Source: Nectonema munidae
Lineage: Eukaryota > Nematomorpha > Nectonematoida > Nectonematidae
Length of the DNA: 64,000 bases
Assembly (NCBI GenBank): GCA_030549495.1
Contig: JAUIRK010000418.1
Location: 64,501-128,500, forward strand
Direction of reading: 5' to 3'
A model generated the notes under the pieces. That model worked only from the letters and a program-made list of their open reading frames with translations. It did no database searches and was not told the origin of the DNA. This document shows positions 1 through 11,384 of this stretch, piece by piece (position 1 is the first letter of the stretch; the number at the start of each line of letters is the position of its first letter). The position numbers and the translations under genes were made by a program.

Positions 1-650
1 TATTTGAATGGACGAATAATTTTTTTAAAGAATCACCCCAATTTTCAAAAAATAAAAGGCTTTTCAGACCTTTTATTTATAATACCCTTTACACGATTTT
101 TTTAGTAAGCCAGGGCATAACCTTTTTCAACTTGATAAAATATTACACAAAAAACAATGGTTTTCTACTCTACTAAATCTCTCTTTCAATGATGACAAAT
201 GTTCTCTTGTTAATTTCTGGAAAAAAATCTTTCAGGTGCCCTAATTTATTTTATAATAACAAACAATACCTACCTTCAAGATCAATTAAGTACCTCGGGA
301 TCATATTCACACCTAAATTAAACGGACGGACTCACTTTCAAGAAAAGTTTATTAATCAATTTTTTTTAAAATAAAAAGTATCTAAAACTTTAAGTGGGCC
401 AATCAAAAGATTTTTTCAAAAACATTACTCATCAACGTGATTATTCCAGCGTTTACTTACGGGATTACCTCATGGGGTTTGATTTTTAATTACAAGAAAT
501 ATTTGACAAGTTTTAGCATTTTGTTTTACTCGATTCTGAGACACGCTTTGAAATGTACTGTTTCCACTCCAAAAACTCTTCTTTCGATTTCATCTTTAAT
601 TCCTTAGATCTACAAGTTGTGTCATAACTATCCAACCAACCAACCAATGG
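1..650 (+). mobile_element. LINE (non-LTR) reverse transcriptase C-terminal fragment
   Basis: Broken frames on the + strand read like the end of a non-LTR reverse transcriptase. Around 172-230 one frame gives LSFNDDKCSLVNFW, the usual segment just after the RT catalytic core. A second frame (189-374) gives SRSIKYLGIIF, the conserved KYLG motif. A third (about 430-620) gives IIPAFTYGITSWG followed by a thumb-like region (ILRHALKCTVSTPKTLL). The shifts between frames show it is dead. The piece ends near 633-650 in a (CCAA)n simple repeat that looks like its 3' tail. The 5' part lies outside the window or is lost. The family within LINEs (Jockey/CR1/other) cannot be settled by eye. Confidence 0.7.
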
Positions 651-1515
651 TCATGAATTTTTTCTAGAATAATATCATTTATCCAAGTTTGAAAATGATA
701 CTTATATTTTTTATGCTTAGAGTTTGATAGAAGATAACTACAAGATGCAACTATCTTCAATAACTTATTTAAAAAAATAGCCTCTAAATTTTCTGGATCA
801 TTAATGTAGCACTGTAATAACCAAGGCCACTCTATTGATTTAACTGTACATGAAAATTTAAATGTATCAGTTTTATATTTAGGAAGATTTTTTACTGAAT
901 TGTATTTTTTATATTTAGAGATAACAATATTGGATAGTGAACCGAAATTTGGCTTTCAATAATAAATCCTTTATAGTTGAGAATAGTAGAAGGAATAAAA
1001 AAATTATCCAGAAGAGAGTTTATATTATAGGTATAAGAAGTGATTGCTGGCTTCTATTGGTTAGAAATAAATACATTGAAAAAGTTCTTTACAGGCGGAT
1101 TATCAAAATTCAATAAATTGTAATTAATATCCCCAACAAAAATTTTATTATAATTACTAAAATGCGATTCAAAAAATTCAATTAAAATCTCAATACTTAG
1201 AGGATTATTATAAGTATGCTGAGAATGTCTATAAATATTACATATTACGATATCTTTTCTTCCTGAATTTTTTATAAGGACACGAAAAAATTCAAAACTA
1301 AGATCCCTCAGGAAAATTTCTTTTACTTCAAAGGATAGACTACTTCTTATAAAAAAACACCAATCCTCCATGTTTTGTAAAAGTCCTTAATAGTAAATAT
1401 ATTATCATCAGAACAAAAAGCCAAGTTTCCTGAATACAAAAGTTTAAAATTTAGGTTATATATAAATGCCTCGAGTTCATCAAATTTGGATTTCAATGAA
1501 CAAATGTTGAAACTT
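640..1515 (-). mobile_element. LINE apurinic endonuclease domain and EN-RT linker, relic
   Basis: Read on the - strand, the piece starts near 1510 with FNICSLKSKFDELEAF, the usual first strand of an AP-endonuclease domain. A frame with QETWL follows (the TETW motif), then the 105-codon frame 1054-1371 with NIYRHSQ and KIFVGDINYNLL (the GDFN motif with Ile for Phe). The linker continues to about 650 (frame containing SIEWPWLLQCYINDPENL). There are several frame breaks, so it is not functional. Its RT half does not follow. Instead the plus-strand LINE piece abuts it, so this looks like one LINE inserted into another in the opposite direction. Confidence 0.68.
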
Positions 1516-1682
1516 GAAACTAAACAATTCAGAACCTTTGTCCGACATTGTTTTTTTACACAAAAGGCAAAAAGAGGCTTTACAGGCCCGAAGACTTTTT
1601 AAGTATAAAAAAGCACAAAATATATTTATTTTCGAATTAAACATTGAAAAAATATTTAAACACAAATTATACATATTCTTTT

Positions 1683-3396
1683 TTATGTTAAGTCTTCTCC
1701 ACAAATGTGTTTATTACAATGGAAAAAAACTTGTTGGCTTTTTCTGTCTTTTACTGAGGGGCAAATGTAGCACCTCCTTCATGTGGGTTGCAATCTCCAT
1801 TGTTTGTACATGCTTGTACATTGTTTGCCTACTAATTCAAGAACATTTTTTTCTGTTCTCTGCAGCTTTTTGCTTTCAATTCGTTTTTGGATGTGAGAGA
1901 AAACAAGTTGTTCCGACAGTTTTTCTAAAAAAGTTCTACTTTTTTCCCATGATGGATATTTATGAACCCATATTATAAAAGCCGCTATAGCTGCAACGTC
2001 TAACAAATTATAAAAGAAACATAAGGGCCATCTTTTTGACATATATCGATGCACAAATTGATCTAAGCAGTCTACTCCTCTCTTTGTTTTATTATAATAT
2101 AAATTTATCTGTTTTTTTTCATCATTTTCTGACACATCGCTACTATGATGCATACTTGTCAAAAACAGACGGTTTTGTTCTTTTTTGGTATGTAAGAAGC
2201 TAAGGTAATATTTTTGTTAAACCAAAAAGAGAACTTTTCACTTGTCTATATTTTGTTTCAAGGAACACTTTTGGTATGAAAGTTTTATTTTTTTGGAAAG
2301 TACCAACTAAAGTCAGGCCGTTTTGTAATAATGTTTGAGCTAATTTCAAATATGTAAAAAAAGTTGTCAACAGTGATGTTCCTACCACTTTGGTTGAAAG
2401 GAGATGAAAGTTCCAAAACTACTTTTTGAGCCAAGCCTACTTGGTGAATATCAGATTCCTTTTCTAAATATGGTTTTGCTTTCAACGGATAAAAAGTCTT
2501 CAAATAACATATCCAAAACACTTTCATCCCGTATTTATCGGGCTTGTTGGAAGATACTGTGTGAATGGACAGTGGCCTCTATAAGGAATTAATTGTTCGT
2601 CAACAGTAGGACATTCGCCTTGAGTATAATATCTCAAAAGCAACTTACTAATTTCTTAGAATACTTCGCGTATTGGAGGTAACTTATCAGAAGCTTTCCT
2701 TGAAGACCTAGTATGTTTGTCATCAAATCTGATAAAACGGCTGATAGCTTTAAAACGGTATTGAGCCATTGTAGCTCTAGAAATAGGCGAGCCATATCTT
2801 GGATCCCAGATCTTTTCTAGCGCGAGATTGTTTTGTCTCAAATTGCCAGCAACAAGTATCAAGCCAATAAAGGCAAGAATCTCATGATTATCGATTTGTT
2901 GCCATTCACTTTTATTGGATTTTTCAAACACCCTTCTTGCTTCCATATTGGTATAATCTACAATTTTGGTTAGAAAACTGTGTGGCAAAAATAAACTAAA
3001 AACATCCAAAATTTCATTCAAAGAATTAGGTAAGTTCCTAGGTTTTGAACGAGACTTGATTATATTATGTTTTAAAGTCATACTTTTATAAGAAGGTTTA
3101 GAATTTCACTTAGTTCCATCCTTTCCAAAATAGAATTCATCTAATCTATCATGCTTGAAAGTTGAGACTACATTTTTCTCAATAGAAAGACTGTAATTAT
3201 CATTTGTATCATTGTTTTCATTAGAGTCAAAATCAACAGTGGAATCATATTCAAAAAATTCTTCAGATGGAACATATTCATCTTCTGAAAGATCTTTTGA
3301 ATGTTCATCACTACTATCATATTTTTTTATTACTTTCTCAAGAATAAAAAAAATATTTTCATCCATGTTTAGAAAAAAAATTAAAAATTCAAGCAA
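1683..3396 (-). pseudogene. piggyBac-like transposase relic (DDE_Tnp_1_7)
   Basis: Frames on the - strand line up with a piggyBac transposase from N to C terminus. 3106-3396 is the acidic N-terminal region. 2656-3081 is the start of the transposase domain (KIWDPRYGSPISRATMAQYRF). 2530-2655 has the first catalytic Asp in PTVDEQLIPYRG, 2285-2527 the second in NITVDNFF, and 1779-2162 the third region in RGVDCLDQ and RWPLCFFYNLLDVAAIAAF. After an in-frame TGA at 1779-1781 the same frame continues to a stop at 1683-1685 through a C-terminal cysteine/histidine cluster (RRCYICPS...FHCNKHICGED), typical of the piggyBac zinc-binding tail. Several frameshifts make it inactive. No TTAA-flanked terminal repeats were found on either side, so the element ends are not defined. 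Confidence 0.9.
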
Positions 3397-3399
3397 AAA

Positions 3400-4490
3400 C
3401 TAAGTAATGGAACAATTTAAAACGCTAACATTGTTTAAAAAAATACAAAACTTAAATATTTAAAAGATCTTTAAAAAAAATTTTTTTTTAAGAATACTAT
3501 AAATGTAAAAATATACTTAAATATTTAAAAATTTTAAAAATCTATATTTTTAGGTATATACTTTTGTGGGCCCTAACTTTATGGGAAAAATTTTGTTTTT
3601 GTATCATAATTTAAAATTTTAAAAAATTTAGTTAAAAGGTTTATTTAAAACTTTTAAAAATATATTAATCTAGGAATTCTTTTATTTTTGTACTCTAAAA
3701 TTCAAAAATATAAAATATTCTTCATTTTTATTTTAATAACGCTTTAGAATTTATTGGTAGTCATTAAAATTTTAGAGAAAACCTCATATTGAAATAAGTT
3801 TTAAGCAATAAAAACATAATAAGCTAATTAAGAGTAATTTTCAAATTACTCCAGGGGGCAGACATAGAAGCAACATTTATAGGATTACTGGTTTCGGATC
3901 TATGTTTCAAAATTACCCAGACTCCTGTTCTGAAACTGTGAGCAAATGTTCAATGTTTAACATAGACGGCAACATAAAAAAGAAACTGCATAAGTGATTA
4001 ATATTAATGGTATCAATTTTATTTTATGTGTGTTTTGTTTATCTTACAAAATTAATTAATCATAACATAAAACTTTGTATGCGAGTAGAAATGATTCACT
4101 ATAAAATAATGAAACTACTAACAACATTTTTAAATCTATAGAAATTGAAGTAAAAGATTACTTATCAAGTGTCTGCATACCTTAGAACTTTGGCATATTG
4201 GAAAATAAATGTTTCAAAATTTACAAACTTATCACAAATTGCCCCAAATTTTTTTATCTATTTAAGTTTTGTCTGCTCTGTTTGAATGTTTGGCAAGTTC
4301 TTCAGAACAGATAGATGCCAGTCAAATCATACTACTTTTGAAACTTTAACATTCATTAAATGTAATAACAACATCACTAATATTAATAAATTTTGAGCTA
4401 ATTCTATTAACAATTCTGTCTTGGGCAGAAGTGATAAATTTTGGTTCCTTGGTGTTTCTCTTTCTCAAAACTATTCTTGGTCTATGCATA
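3400..4490. other. AT-rich flank, no gene seen
   Basis: The stretch holds long A/T runs and no recognisable coding frame. It probably includes the decayed 5' untranslated part of the piggyBac element, but no terminal repeat is visible. Confidence 0.5.
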
Positions 4491-4494
4491 TTAA

Positions 4495-4624
4495 CCCATT
4501 AAGTCCCAATGTTTCCATTTGGGAACATAAGTAATTTCATCTTCGTCTGCTTTTTTCAATGACTTTGAATATAAATCGTCTGCGTTTTTTTAAATATCGT
4601 CTGATTTCTATGGTACTTAATGGG
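4495..4624. mobile_element. piggyBac-type MITE, TTAA target duplications
   Basis: The 130-bp element is flanked by TTAA at 4491-4494 and 4625-4628. It begins CCCATTAAGTCCC and ends GGTACTTAATGGG, an imperfect terminal inverted repeat. Just inside the left end is a short palindrome (TTCCCATTTGGGAA). The interior (CTTCGTCTGC, AAATCGTCTGCG) is shared with the copies at 17684-17812 and 24125-24255. There is no coding capacity. It was presumably mobilised by a piggyBac transposase, which always targets TTAA. Confidence 0.85.
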
Positions 4625-4629
4625 TTAAA

Positions 4630-6490
4630 AGTGTAATTACTAAATGCTACTGCCTTTCTCAAGAATGAGACATCATTTTCCTTTAAAAATCAAGAAGTTC
4701 TTTATTTTGCTTTTATATAGCTTCATTTAAGGTACTGTAACACCATCGGGGCTCTTCTTGTTTTACATTTTCGAATAAGCTTAATAAAATACAAAGCAAG
4801 TTCTTGAGCTTTATTAATTTTAATTCTTTTTCTGAAATTAGTCTTCTTTCTCAATGTATTTTTTTACATGTCTTAGATACTTCACCTTTATTTTTCTAGT
4901 TACTTGTTTTTGAATTGCTCAATTCATGACCTTTCTACTCGGCAACGATCGAGACTCAGAATTTCTCAAAAATTAAAGGGTTGAGCGATAAGTAAAAGAT
5001 ATTAGGCAATGAACTAATAAAAGAAATTAATTTTTTGATAAAATCTCACCAGGATAACAATTGATACAAAAAATTTCATGAATTACGATAAGGAAATAAT
5101 AAATGATGTAGATTTGCTAACAATAAAGAGTTTGGAGAAATCTCGACAAATTCCCTTTTCTCGTTCAATTGAGAATATTTGTAGATTCCTCGATGTGTCT
5201 TTTTGAGGAAAATGTAAAATAGATAAACGTGAATGAAACTAATAAAAGCGAAATCCATTTACACCAATCGTTTCCAAAACCATAACCTCCTATTCTAAGT
5301 AATAAAAAAACATACAAATTTAAACTTTATGTCTTGATAGTAAGTTAAAAATAATATTAGAAAATAATAACTCAACTTTCAAAGTTTTGCTTATTGAAAT
5401 TAAAAAATGAGAATTGCAAATGCCCATTAACTCATTTTATTAGAGCCTTTTACTCTGGTTCTCAGTATTGAACATAATGGTAAAAATTGATCATAAACAT
5501 TTTTGAAAATAAATGAAAAAATTCAGATTACTTCTTTTCAAACGTCAAGAATTTTTGAAACTATTCAAATAATAAAACAAAGATATTTATGAAAACTGTT
5601 TGAATTTATGAAAAAAGTTTTACGAAGTCTTTGAATCTGTCAATCACATAAAAATTAATTTTGAATAATCACATACGCTTTTACCGATGCAAAAAATGTG
5701 AACCTTGTAAAACGCTGATTTAAAGTTATCAAAAATCCATTGTTCAGAGCTATGGATTCATTGAAAATCTCAATTCATTCTTTACCCTTTTTTAATAGGG
5801 TGCTGTTTGACCATTTGTATTACTATGTGGGAGGAATGACAAATTTACCCTCACCTATTAAACTTGTCTAGAGGTCATTAAAAGGAATTATTTAATAATA
5901 TATTGTTAGCATATTTATTGTATAAGAATTTGTCACATTTGATAATTGATGACGTCATGAAATATAAAATCGTTCTTCTTTGATTTCTTTGAGTATAATT
6001 AACTCTTTATAAATTTAAGCATAAATAACCTGATATCGTAGTGTAAAAAGAAAGTGACTTACATAAAATGAACCGAAATTCCAATATCCAAATACAAAGA
6101 AAATCTGAAGTTTGAGATGTCGCCTTTTCAGGATCCCGTCATATGTGGTATCACATTACGAAAAACTGCGTTTTTTCAATTTTTATCTAACCTAAATTCG
6201 GTTCAAATATTTATGAATAATTGTACACAAAATTTGTAATTTTCGAGTAATTTTTGCTTGTTTGAAAGTTGGGGTAAATTCATGCCGCTCCCTATACATA
6301 TGGTACTAGGCCATTTTGGAATAAATGAAAAATTAACTTTCGCGATTATAATTCTAGTAAATGTTTGAGTGAATAGATATTTAATTCTTACTATGACAAG
6401 ATCATTTATGATTCATCCTGAAAGATTAGAAACGATAAGTATTCAGACAAGTGTTTTATATTTTATCGCATTTATCTAAAATATATAGAT
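4630..6490. other. Unannotated AT-rich DNA with one CRE-like palindrome
   Basis: No supported gene. The 8-bp palindrome TGACGTCA at 5950-5957 matches a CRE/ATF site, but it may be chance. Short frames such as 5076-5258 (-) look random. Confidence 0.4.
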
Positions 6491-6491
6491 A

Positions 6492-6648
6492 AATGCGTGA
6501 GTAAGGTTGGTTAGGTAGTAGGTTTCGATAACACAAGATCTTGGCTTCGATCCCGCATCAAGTCTACTTTCCTCATAGTTCGATACACGCGGCGCAATTG
6601 TGCCTTCTCGATGAAAACACCCTACGGTACCTTTACCTTTACCTTTAA
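6492..6648 (+). mobile_element. tRNA-derived SINE, copy 1
   Basis: The segment starts GCGTGAGTAAGGTTGGTTAG, an A-box-like sequence, followed about 35 bases later by GGCTTCGATCCCG, which fits the pol III B box (consensus GGTTCGANNCC). The body (GCGGCGCAATTGTGCCTTC) and the tail of repeated TTTACC units are shared with the copy at 29400-29554, which proves a dispersed repeat. No target duplication is obvious here. Confidence 0.8.
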
Positions 6649-6911
6649 AAGAATGGAGACATGTGGCCTTCACTAAAAAAGTAATTGTACAACATTGGCT
6701 GAGTTATATCGCTAAAAAATTTATCGTTTGTTGCATATTTTGATAAAATTCTCATGGTAGTTTGATGACCCTCTCATTTTTAAATCTGTGGTATTAAACT
6801 GTTAATAAAAATTTTTAATTCATTTATTGAACATATATAAATAGGTATAGAGAAAACTTTATTTAAAAATACTGAAGAACTAAAACATATGCATGTTATA
6901 TGAAATTCCTT

Positions 6912-7611
6912 TTAATTACAACATTTTGTTATTGCTAGCATATTTTGTAATTCGATTTCCAAGTAGAACATTAAGATCTCTATATTTTTGCGCATAGAAA
7001 GTTTATCCCCTTTTTCCTCTTGAACTGTTTTTGCAAGAGCCAAACTTTCCTCATTTTTAAAAGAATCCATTAACTTCGAAATATTAGGGTGACTACTTGA
7101 CAGATTTATTCAAAGAGTTTTGAAAGGCATCAACGCGCTATTATTGGTTCGAGGCAGCGACTGATCAAAACGAGAATAAACATTCCACATTTTAATACGA
7201 GAAAGAGGGGCGTTTATTTTCCTCTTTTCTCGAGTTCCTCTTTCAATTCCAATTTAAGCATACTCAAAGTATGATAAAATTCAGGCGAGATAGCCTCGTC
7301 GTCAGACAGTTCTTCAAAAGCAAATGTGACATCTTGGAGCAGAACAAATGGAAGGGCTGTTAAATATCGCATTTTTAAACTAAAATCCGGTACTTCTTTT
7401 TCTCTACTATGTTAACGATTTTCCTGTAGAGAGCTTGTCCAAAATGGAAAAACAACTGTTATAATTTGCATTAACAAACACATGATTTACTGCTTTTAAA
7501 GAGGCTTTTTCAAAGAGCTCAGGAGAATCGCGAATAAGGTCCTTGATTTTTTTTTGTAAACAGCCATATAAGTATCCTCTGTTTTGTTTAGCAAAAATTG
7601 TAATGCACTTC
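6912..7611 (-). pseudogene. Mutator-like (MULE/FLYWCH-type) transposase C-terminal relic
   Basis: A broken frame on the - strand reads RYLTALPFVLLQDVTFAFEE, then IKMWNVYSRFDQSLPRTNNS and SSHPNISKLMDSF. The pattern W-N-V-Y...LPRTNN...SHPNIWKF is the hallmark C-terminal stretch of MULE transposases found next to FLYWCH zinc fingers. The canonical GWH after LPRTNN is gone. There are in-frame stops and shifts, and the reading ends at a TAA (6912-6914). The upstream part is cut off exactly where the hAT element at 7620 begins, so the gene was interrupted by that insertion. I could not follow it convincingly beyond 9522. Confidence 0.8.
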
Positions 7612-7644
7612 TTCTAGATCAGCGGTTCTCTACTTCTTTTAGGG

Positions 7645-8609
7645 TAGGGGCGGGCAACCTTTTCAGAGTGAGGGCCAGATGAGACTTTTGGAAGGAGATT
7701 GCGGGCCGGAGTGAAAAATGAAATCTCAAAATTACCATATTTTGTATAATACATTGATTGAAAAAAAAAGTATAATACATGAATAAATTGTACAAAAATT
7801 GCATTGAACACTCTACAAATCAATGAGATTGCTGGTGCTGTTTGCCATGAAGAAGTATTTCCATGTCTGGCTCGATGGTTGAGGTAGACAACAGAAGAAT
7901 GTCATTGAGGTGGCGATCCGAGAGTTGGGAGCGAAGGTGAGACTTCATGTACTTCATTTTTGAGAAGAGCTGTTCACAGCAGTAGGTGCTGTCGAACATG
8001 GCCACAATGCGTTGGACATGCGCAATGTATTTTTGAAAATTGTTAGAAGGGAGAACGGTGTCGCGGAAGAAGGACAACGGAGAAGAGGTGCGGAACTTCG
8101 CCTTTTTTTCATCGTTGCACTGCAGCTCCACCAACTCCATCTGCAGGGAGGCAAGGGCGTCTTCCACGGGGAAGTCTAAGGGAGCAGTGAAAAGAGCCAG
8201 CACCCTGAATCCTGCAAAAAGGGAAGCAAATTCCTCACGTAGAGAGTTGACGACACTAACGCAAGTGCCCTGGTCCACATCGTCAGGGGCACATGCAGCA
8301 AGGCGAGGAAAATGCACAAACTCGCCAGAAGCAAATTGAGCCGCCCACAAGCGCAGTTTAACCTCGAAGGCAGTGATGTGCGCGTACATGTCTGTCACGA
8401 GAATGTCTTTGCCTTGCAGCTTCATGTTGAGGGTGTTCAGGTACGCCGTGATGTCAGGCGAGCTAGCCACCGCGGATCAGAGAATTGAACAGCGTGGGGA
8501 TCTTGTGGCGTAGAAAGGCGGCAATCTCCTGCTGTAGGTCGCACACCCGAGACAGCATGGCCCCACGACACAGCCAGCGTACCTCACAAAAGTAGGTTCC
8601 CCGCTCCTG
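7645..8609 (-). mobile_element. GC-rich hAT element (inner), with perfect 8-bp TSD
   Basis: Ends are TAGGGGCGGGCAACC on the left and, reverse-complemented, CAGGAGCGGGGAACC on the right. Both sides carry an identical TTTTAGGG (7637-7644 and 8610-8617), a textbook hAT 8-bp target duplication. The element is 965 bp, far shorter than an autonomous hAT, so it is an internal-deletion or truncated derivative carrying only the transposase C-terminus. Its base composition is visibly much richer in G+C than everything around it. Confidence 0.88.
7820..8597 (-). pseudogene. hAT transposase C-terminal half, GTF2IRD2/ZBED5-like
   Basis: The 216-codon frame 7820-8470 begins at a GTG and not an ATG. It contains LNTLNMKLQGKD, a long alpha-helical region, and the dimerisation segment MFDSTYCCEQLFSKMKYMKS followed by RSQLSDRHLNDIL. 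This is the diagnostic C-terminal block of hAT transposases of the group that gave rise to GTF2IRD2 and ZBED5-like vertebrate genes. Upstream, another frame gives VRWLCRGAMLSRVCDLQQEIAAFL (within 8480-8597), the preceding conserved block, so at least one frameshift separates them (an in-frame TGA lies just before the GTG). The zinc-finger BED domain and the first catalytic residues are absent. It is not functional. Confidence 0.88.
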
Positions 8610-9522
8610 TTTTAGGGTATGGACCACTAGCCAGATTTTAAAAGTACTTATATTACATTTTTTGTTAGTGATATAAGCACGTTTGTAGCGTAGGTGTTTT
8701 TGGCATCGGAGATTTTAAAAGGATGGGCTTATAAATAATAAATAATATATAATATATTATATAATTCAAAACCTCATTTATTCAAAAATATAATTATTAT
8801 ATATAATATAATAATAAATAATAAGTCGGGGTACGTATCTAATAAAAATTAAGAATTAGAGTCGGATTTTTAGTTCGTATACTTGGACAGGGATTTTTGG
8901 TAATACAAAGCAAATAATTTCTCTCCAGCTCTGGATATAATGCATGGATTCCAAAACGCTTCATAGAAATTTGTTTTTTTAAACAGAAATATAAATTAAC
9001 TCAACATTTTGTTTATAATATTATTATACACTTTTTATATTTTAACTTATTAATCTTTTCAAACAGACTTATTTTTTTTTCTTTGACAAGCTTTTTGATG
9101 GTATGCTTTTGAACTTGATAAAGCACAAAAACAATGACTTTATACTATATATGTTCACTCCTATATTTATATTTCATGTCAAAAGCACATAAAGATATCT
9201 GAAAGTCAAAAAAATTAGAGATGTTTGAATATACCTTCATTTGAATCATTCATTACCTTACACAAAATTTTCAAATATCATAAGATCCATTTATTTCTTT
9301 TGATTTAATGGCAACTCGGAATCTTTTATATTCTTTATATTTTATACTCTCGTGCTTATTTCCTATGAAATTAACTAAATAACATAATCTTTACTGAATA
9401 TTAGTATCGTACTTCCAAGCGTAATTAAAGAAGTTCATTATTGGTGTGTAGACCATCAGATAGATATCATCATGTACTACTGCTGATCCATGGACCACTA
9501 GTTGAGAAACGCTGTTCTAAAG

Positions 9523-10099
9523 GAGCAGGAGAAAACTTGCATTTTTGTTGTCTCCAATTTCTTCTATTCGTACTGACATGATTTAAACTTGGCAATTAAG
9601 AAAGTGTACCAAGCCCCTTAACAAATTCCGACACTAAAGAATGACTTGATTAATGTTAGGAACTCATTCTATCTTTTAAAGTTCGTTGAGCCTGCTGGCT
9701 TCAACTTTGTTTTTCCTGATGAGTGTGTATATGCTCATTCACACCTTTCAAAATTTCCATTTGCCACTTTTATTAGTGCCATTTTAATGCTACATATATT
9801 GCAATTGATAGAAGGGAATGTCTTTGCCTCTCTTTATCACAGACGCCATGATGGACAAGTAGATTCAAAAAAAGTTTATGAGTCTCACGCTCTCTTTTTT
9901 TTCTATACGCATCAATCAATTGAGTCAACATTTTCTTCTAAAGTGACAGAGATTGTTCTTTTCTCTATCGATTTTTCTATTACGTGATTAATGATTTTTA
10001 TGTAGGAACAGAAAAGATAAAACTTACTGTGTTAGTAATCTTCAGCTTTCGAGTTATTAACCATATTAGCGCTGGACTAAATCTTTCCGTTCAACTACT
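9523..10099. other. Unassigned; open frame of unknown nature
   Basis: A 113-codon open frame (9646-9987, +) has no family I recognise, and its composition resembles translated AT-rich DNA. It may include the continuation of the interrupted MULE, but I see no diagnostic motif. Confidence 0.3.
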
Positions 10100-10545
10100 T
10101 TTGAGCTCAATGCTTTTGTGACATATATGATTTCAAGTATGCTGAATCCAGCTGTGATATTCATTTTTATGAAAATCAATCAAACCTGTCAAAAAATTGA
10201 GTAAAATACTAGAGCTCATCTTAAAATTAAACTTTATCTATAAATAAATATAAGAATTTAAATCTAAAGAAATGTTTTAGAAGATCATTTTTAGACGTAG
10301 AGAGCAAATTTGATTGACATTTATAGAAAGTTTCAAACCCTTATTTCGAAAACTAAGTTAAGAAATGAAATAAACATTCTCGATTTAGTAAAAAACGGGA
10401 TAATTTATTTAAAATTTCGTTTGATGTTTTCGTATACAATTTCAGATCTAAACCAGAAATTTAATTGACACTTATAAAAATTTTCAAATCCTAACTGAGA
10501 AAATTATGTCCAGAAATGGAATCTGCATGGTCGATTTTGTATAAT
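10100..10545. repeat. Dispersed repeat built of about 145-bp units
   Basis: Two similar blocks, about 10308-10388 and 10455-10540, share the pattern TTGATTGACA...TATAGAAA...CAAA-CC...GAAAA and lie about 148 bp apart. A related block recurs at 39556-39625. The part around 10125-10195 (GATATTCATTTTTATGAAAA and ATCAATCAAACCTGTC) recurs at 38580-38635 and, inverted, at 59855-60050. There is no coding potential. It is a tandem/dispersed family of unknown class. Confidence 0.6.
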
Positions 10546-10551
10546 AAAGTA

Positions 10552-11382
10552 CACTGCTCCCTGGCTTTACCGCCAACCCCGCATACCGCCATACAATTAT
10601 GTAGACCCGATTTCTCTCGATTATAATTCCCCCGATTTAACGCCCCTCGCTATCCGCCATCCGCCAATAACATTGATAGAACAAGCACACTTTACTTCAT
10701 TGAAATAACCCCCGATTTAACGCCATGCGTTGTTGATGCAATTTTAGCAGTGATTATGAGTTGTTTGATCCCTTGCACAAACGCCACCCCGTTTCAATGT
10801 CTCCCGCTTAATGCCATAAAATTATATAGATCAAAATTTTCTCTTTTATAACTCCCCCAATATAATGCCACTGTTGTCAGCCGTCAGCCATATTTATTTA
10901 CAGAACGGATATACTTTTTTTCGTCAAATTTAGCCCCGATTTTATATCATGTATTGCTGTCAAATTAACTATAATAACATTTACTTTTATTTATTCAAAA
11001 ATAATAGCCTTTACCATAATTTTCCTTCTATTTATGTTTTAGTGACACTTTTGTACTCATTAGGCATTTTTAGTTACTGTTGATAAAGGAAATTCACGCA
11101 AGAAAATATTTTTGGCTACTAGTAACAAATCTAGAAAGTGATATTATAATAAGAAAAACGCTCAAATGAGGTTTTGAACTCAAAGTGTAAACAAAAAGCA
11201 ACGCTGGATTTTAACTTCAAAAAATAAATAAATTTAAATAAATTTTTGGATTTCTTACTTTAATTAAATTCCGTACTTTACAATACTACTCAAAGCAAAT
11301 AAGACAGCTACATTTTCGGTACCCCCGATATACCGCAAATTGATGATAACGCCAATAGTGGCGATATATCGAGGGTGCACTG
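10552..11382. mobile_element. Non-autonomous pogo/Tigger-type element
   Basis: The ends are CACTGCTCCCTGGCTTTACC on the left and, reverse-complemented, CAGTGCACCCTCGATATATC on the right. They are flanked by TA on both sides (10550-10551 and 11383-11384), the Tc1/pogo target. CAGTG-ACCCTCGATATAT is the usual Tigger/pogo end signature. The left part contains repeated CCCGATTTAACGCC-like motifs (about 10618, 10698). No transposase remains, so it is an 831-bp deletion derivative. Confidence 0.82.
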
Positions 11383-11384
11383 TA

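Larger units (their letters stand above)
7620..9514. mobile_element. Non-autonomous hAT element (outer), with nested hAT
   Basis: Left end CAGCGGTTCTCTAC and right end (reverse complement) CAGCGTTTCTCAACTAG form a short inverted repeat of the hAT type. The flanking 8-mers are TTCTAGAT (7612-7619) and TTCTAAAG (9515-9522), a 6/8 match expected of an aged 8-bp target duplication. The sequence after the inner element continues GGACCACTAG, and the same GGACCACTAG recurs at the far end. The element has no transposase of its own. Its middle is very AT-rich (8735-8825). Confidence 0.75.

Noticed and set aside
8040-8339. 99-codon plus-strand frame
   Set aside because: It is the reverse shadow of the hAT transposase frame on the minus strand.
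9646-9987. 113-codon open frame as a gene
   Set aside because: No family resemblance, no splice or poly(A) context, and composition typical of chance frames in AT-rich DNA.
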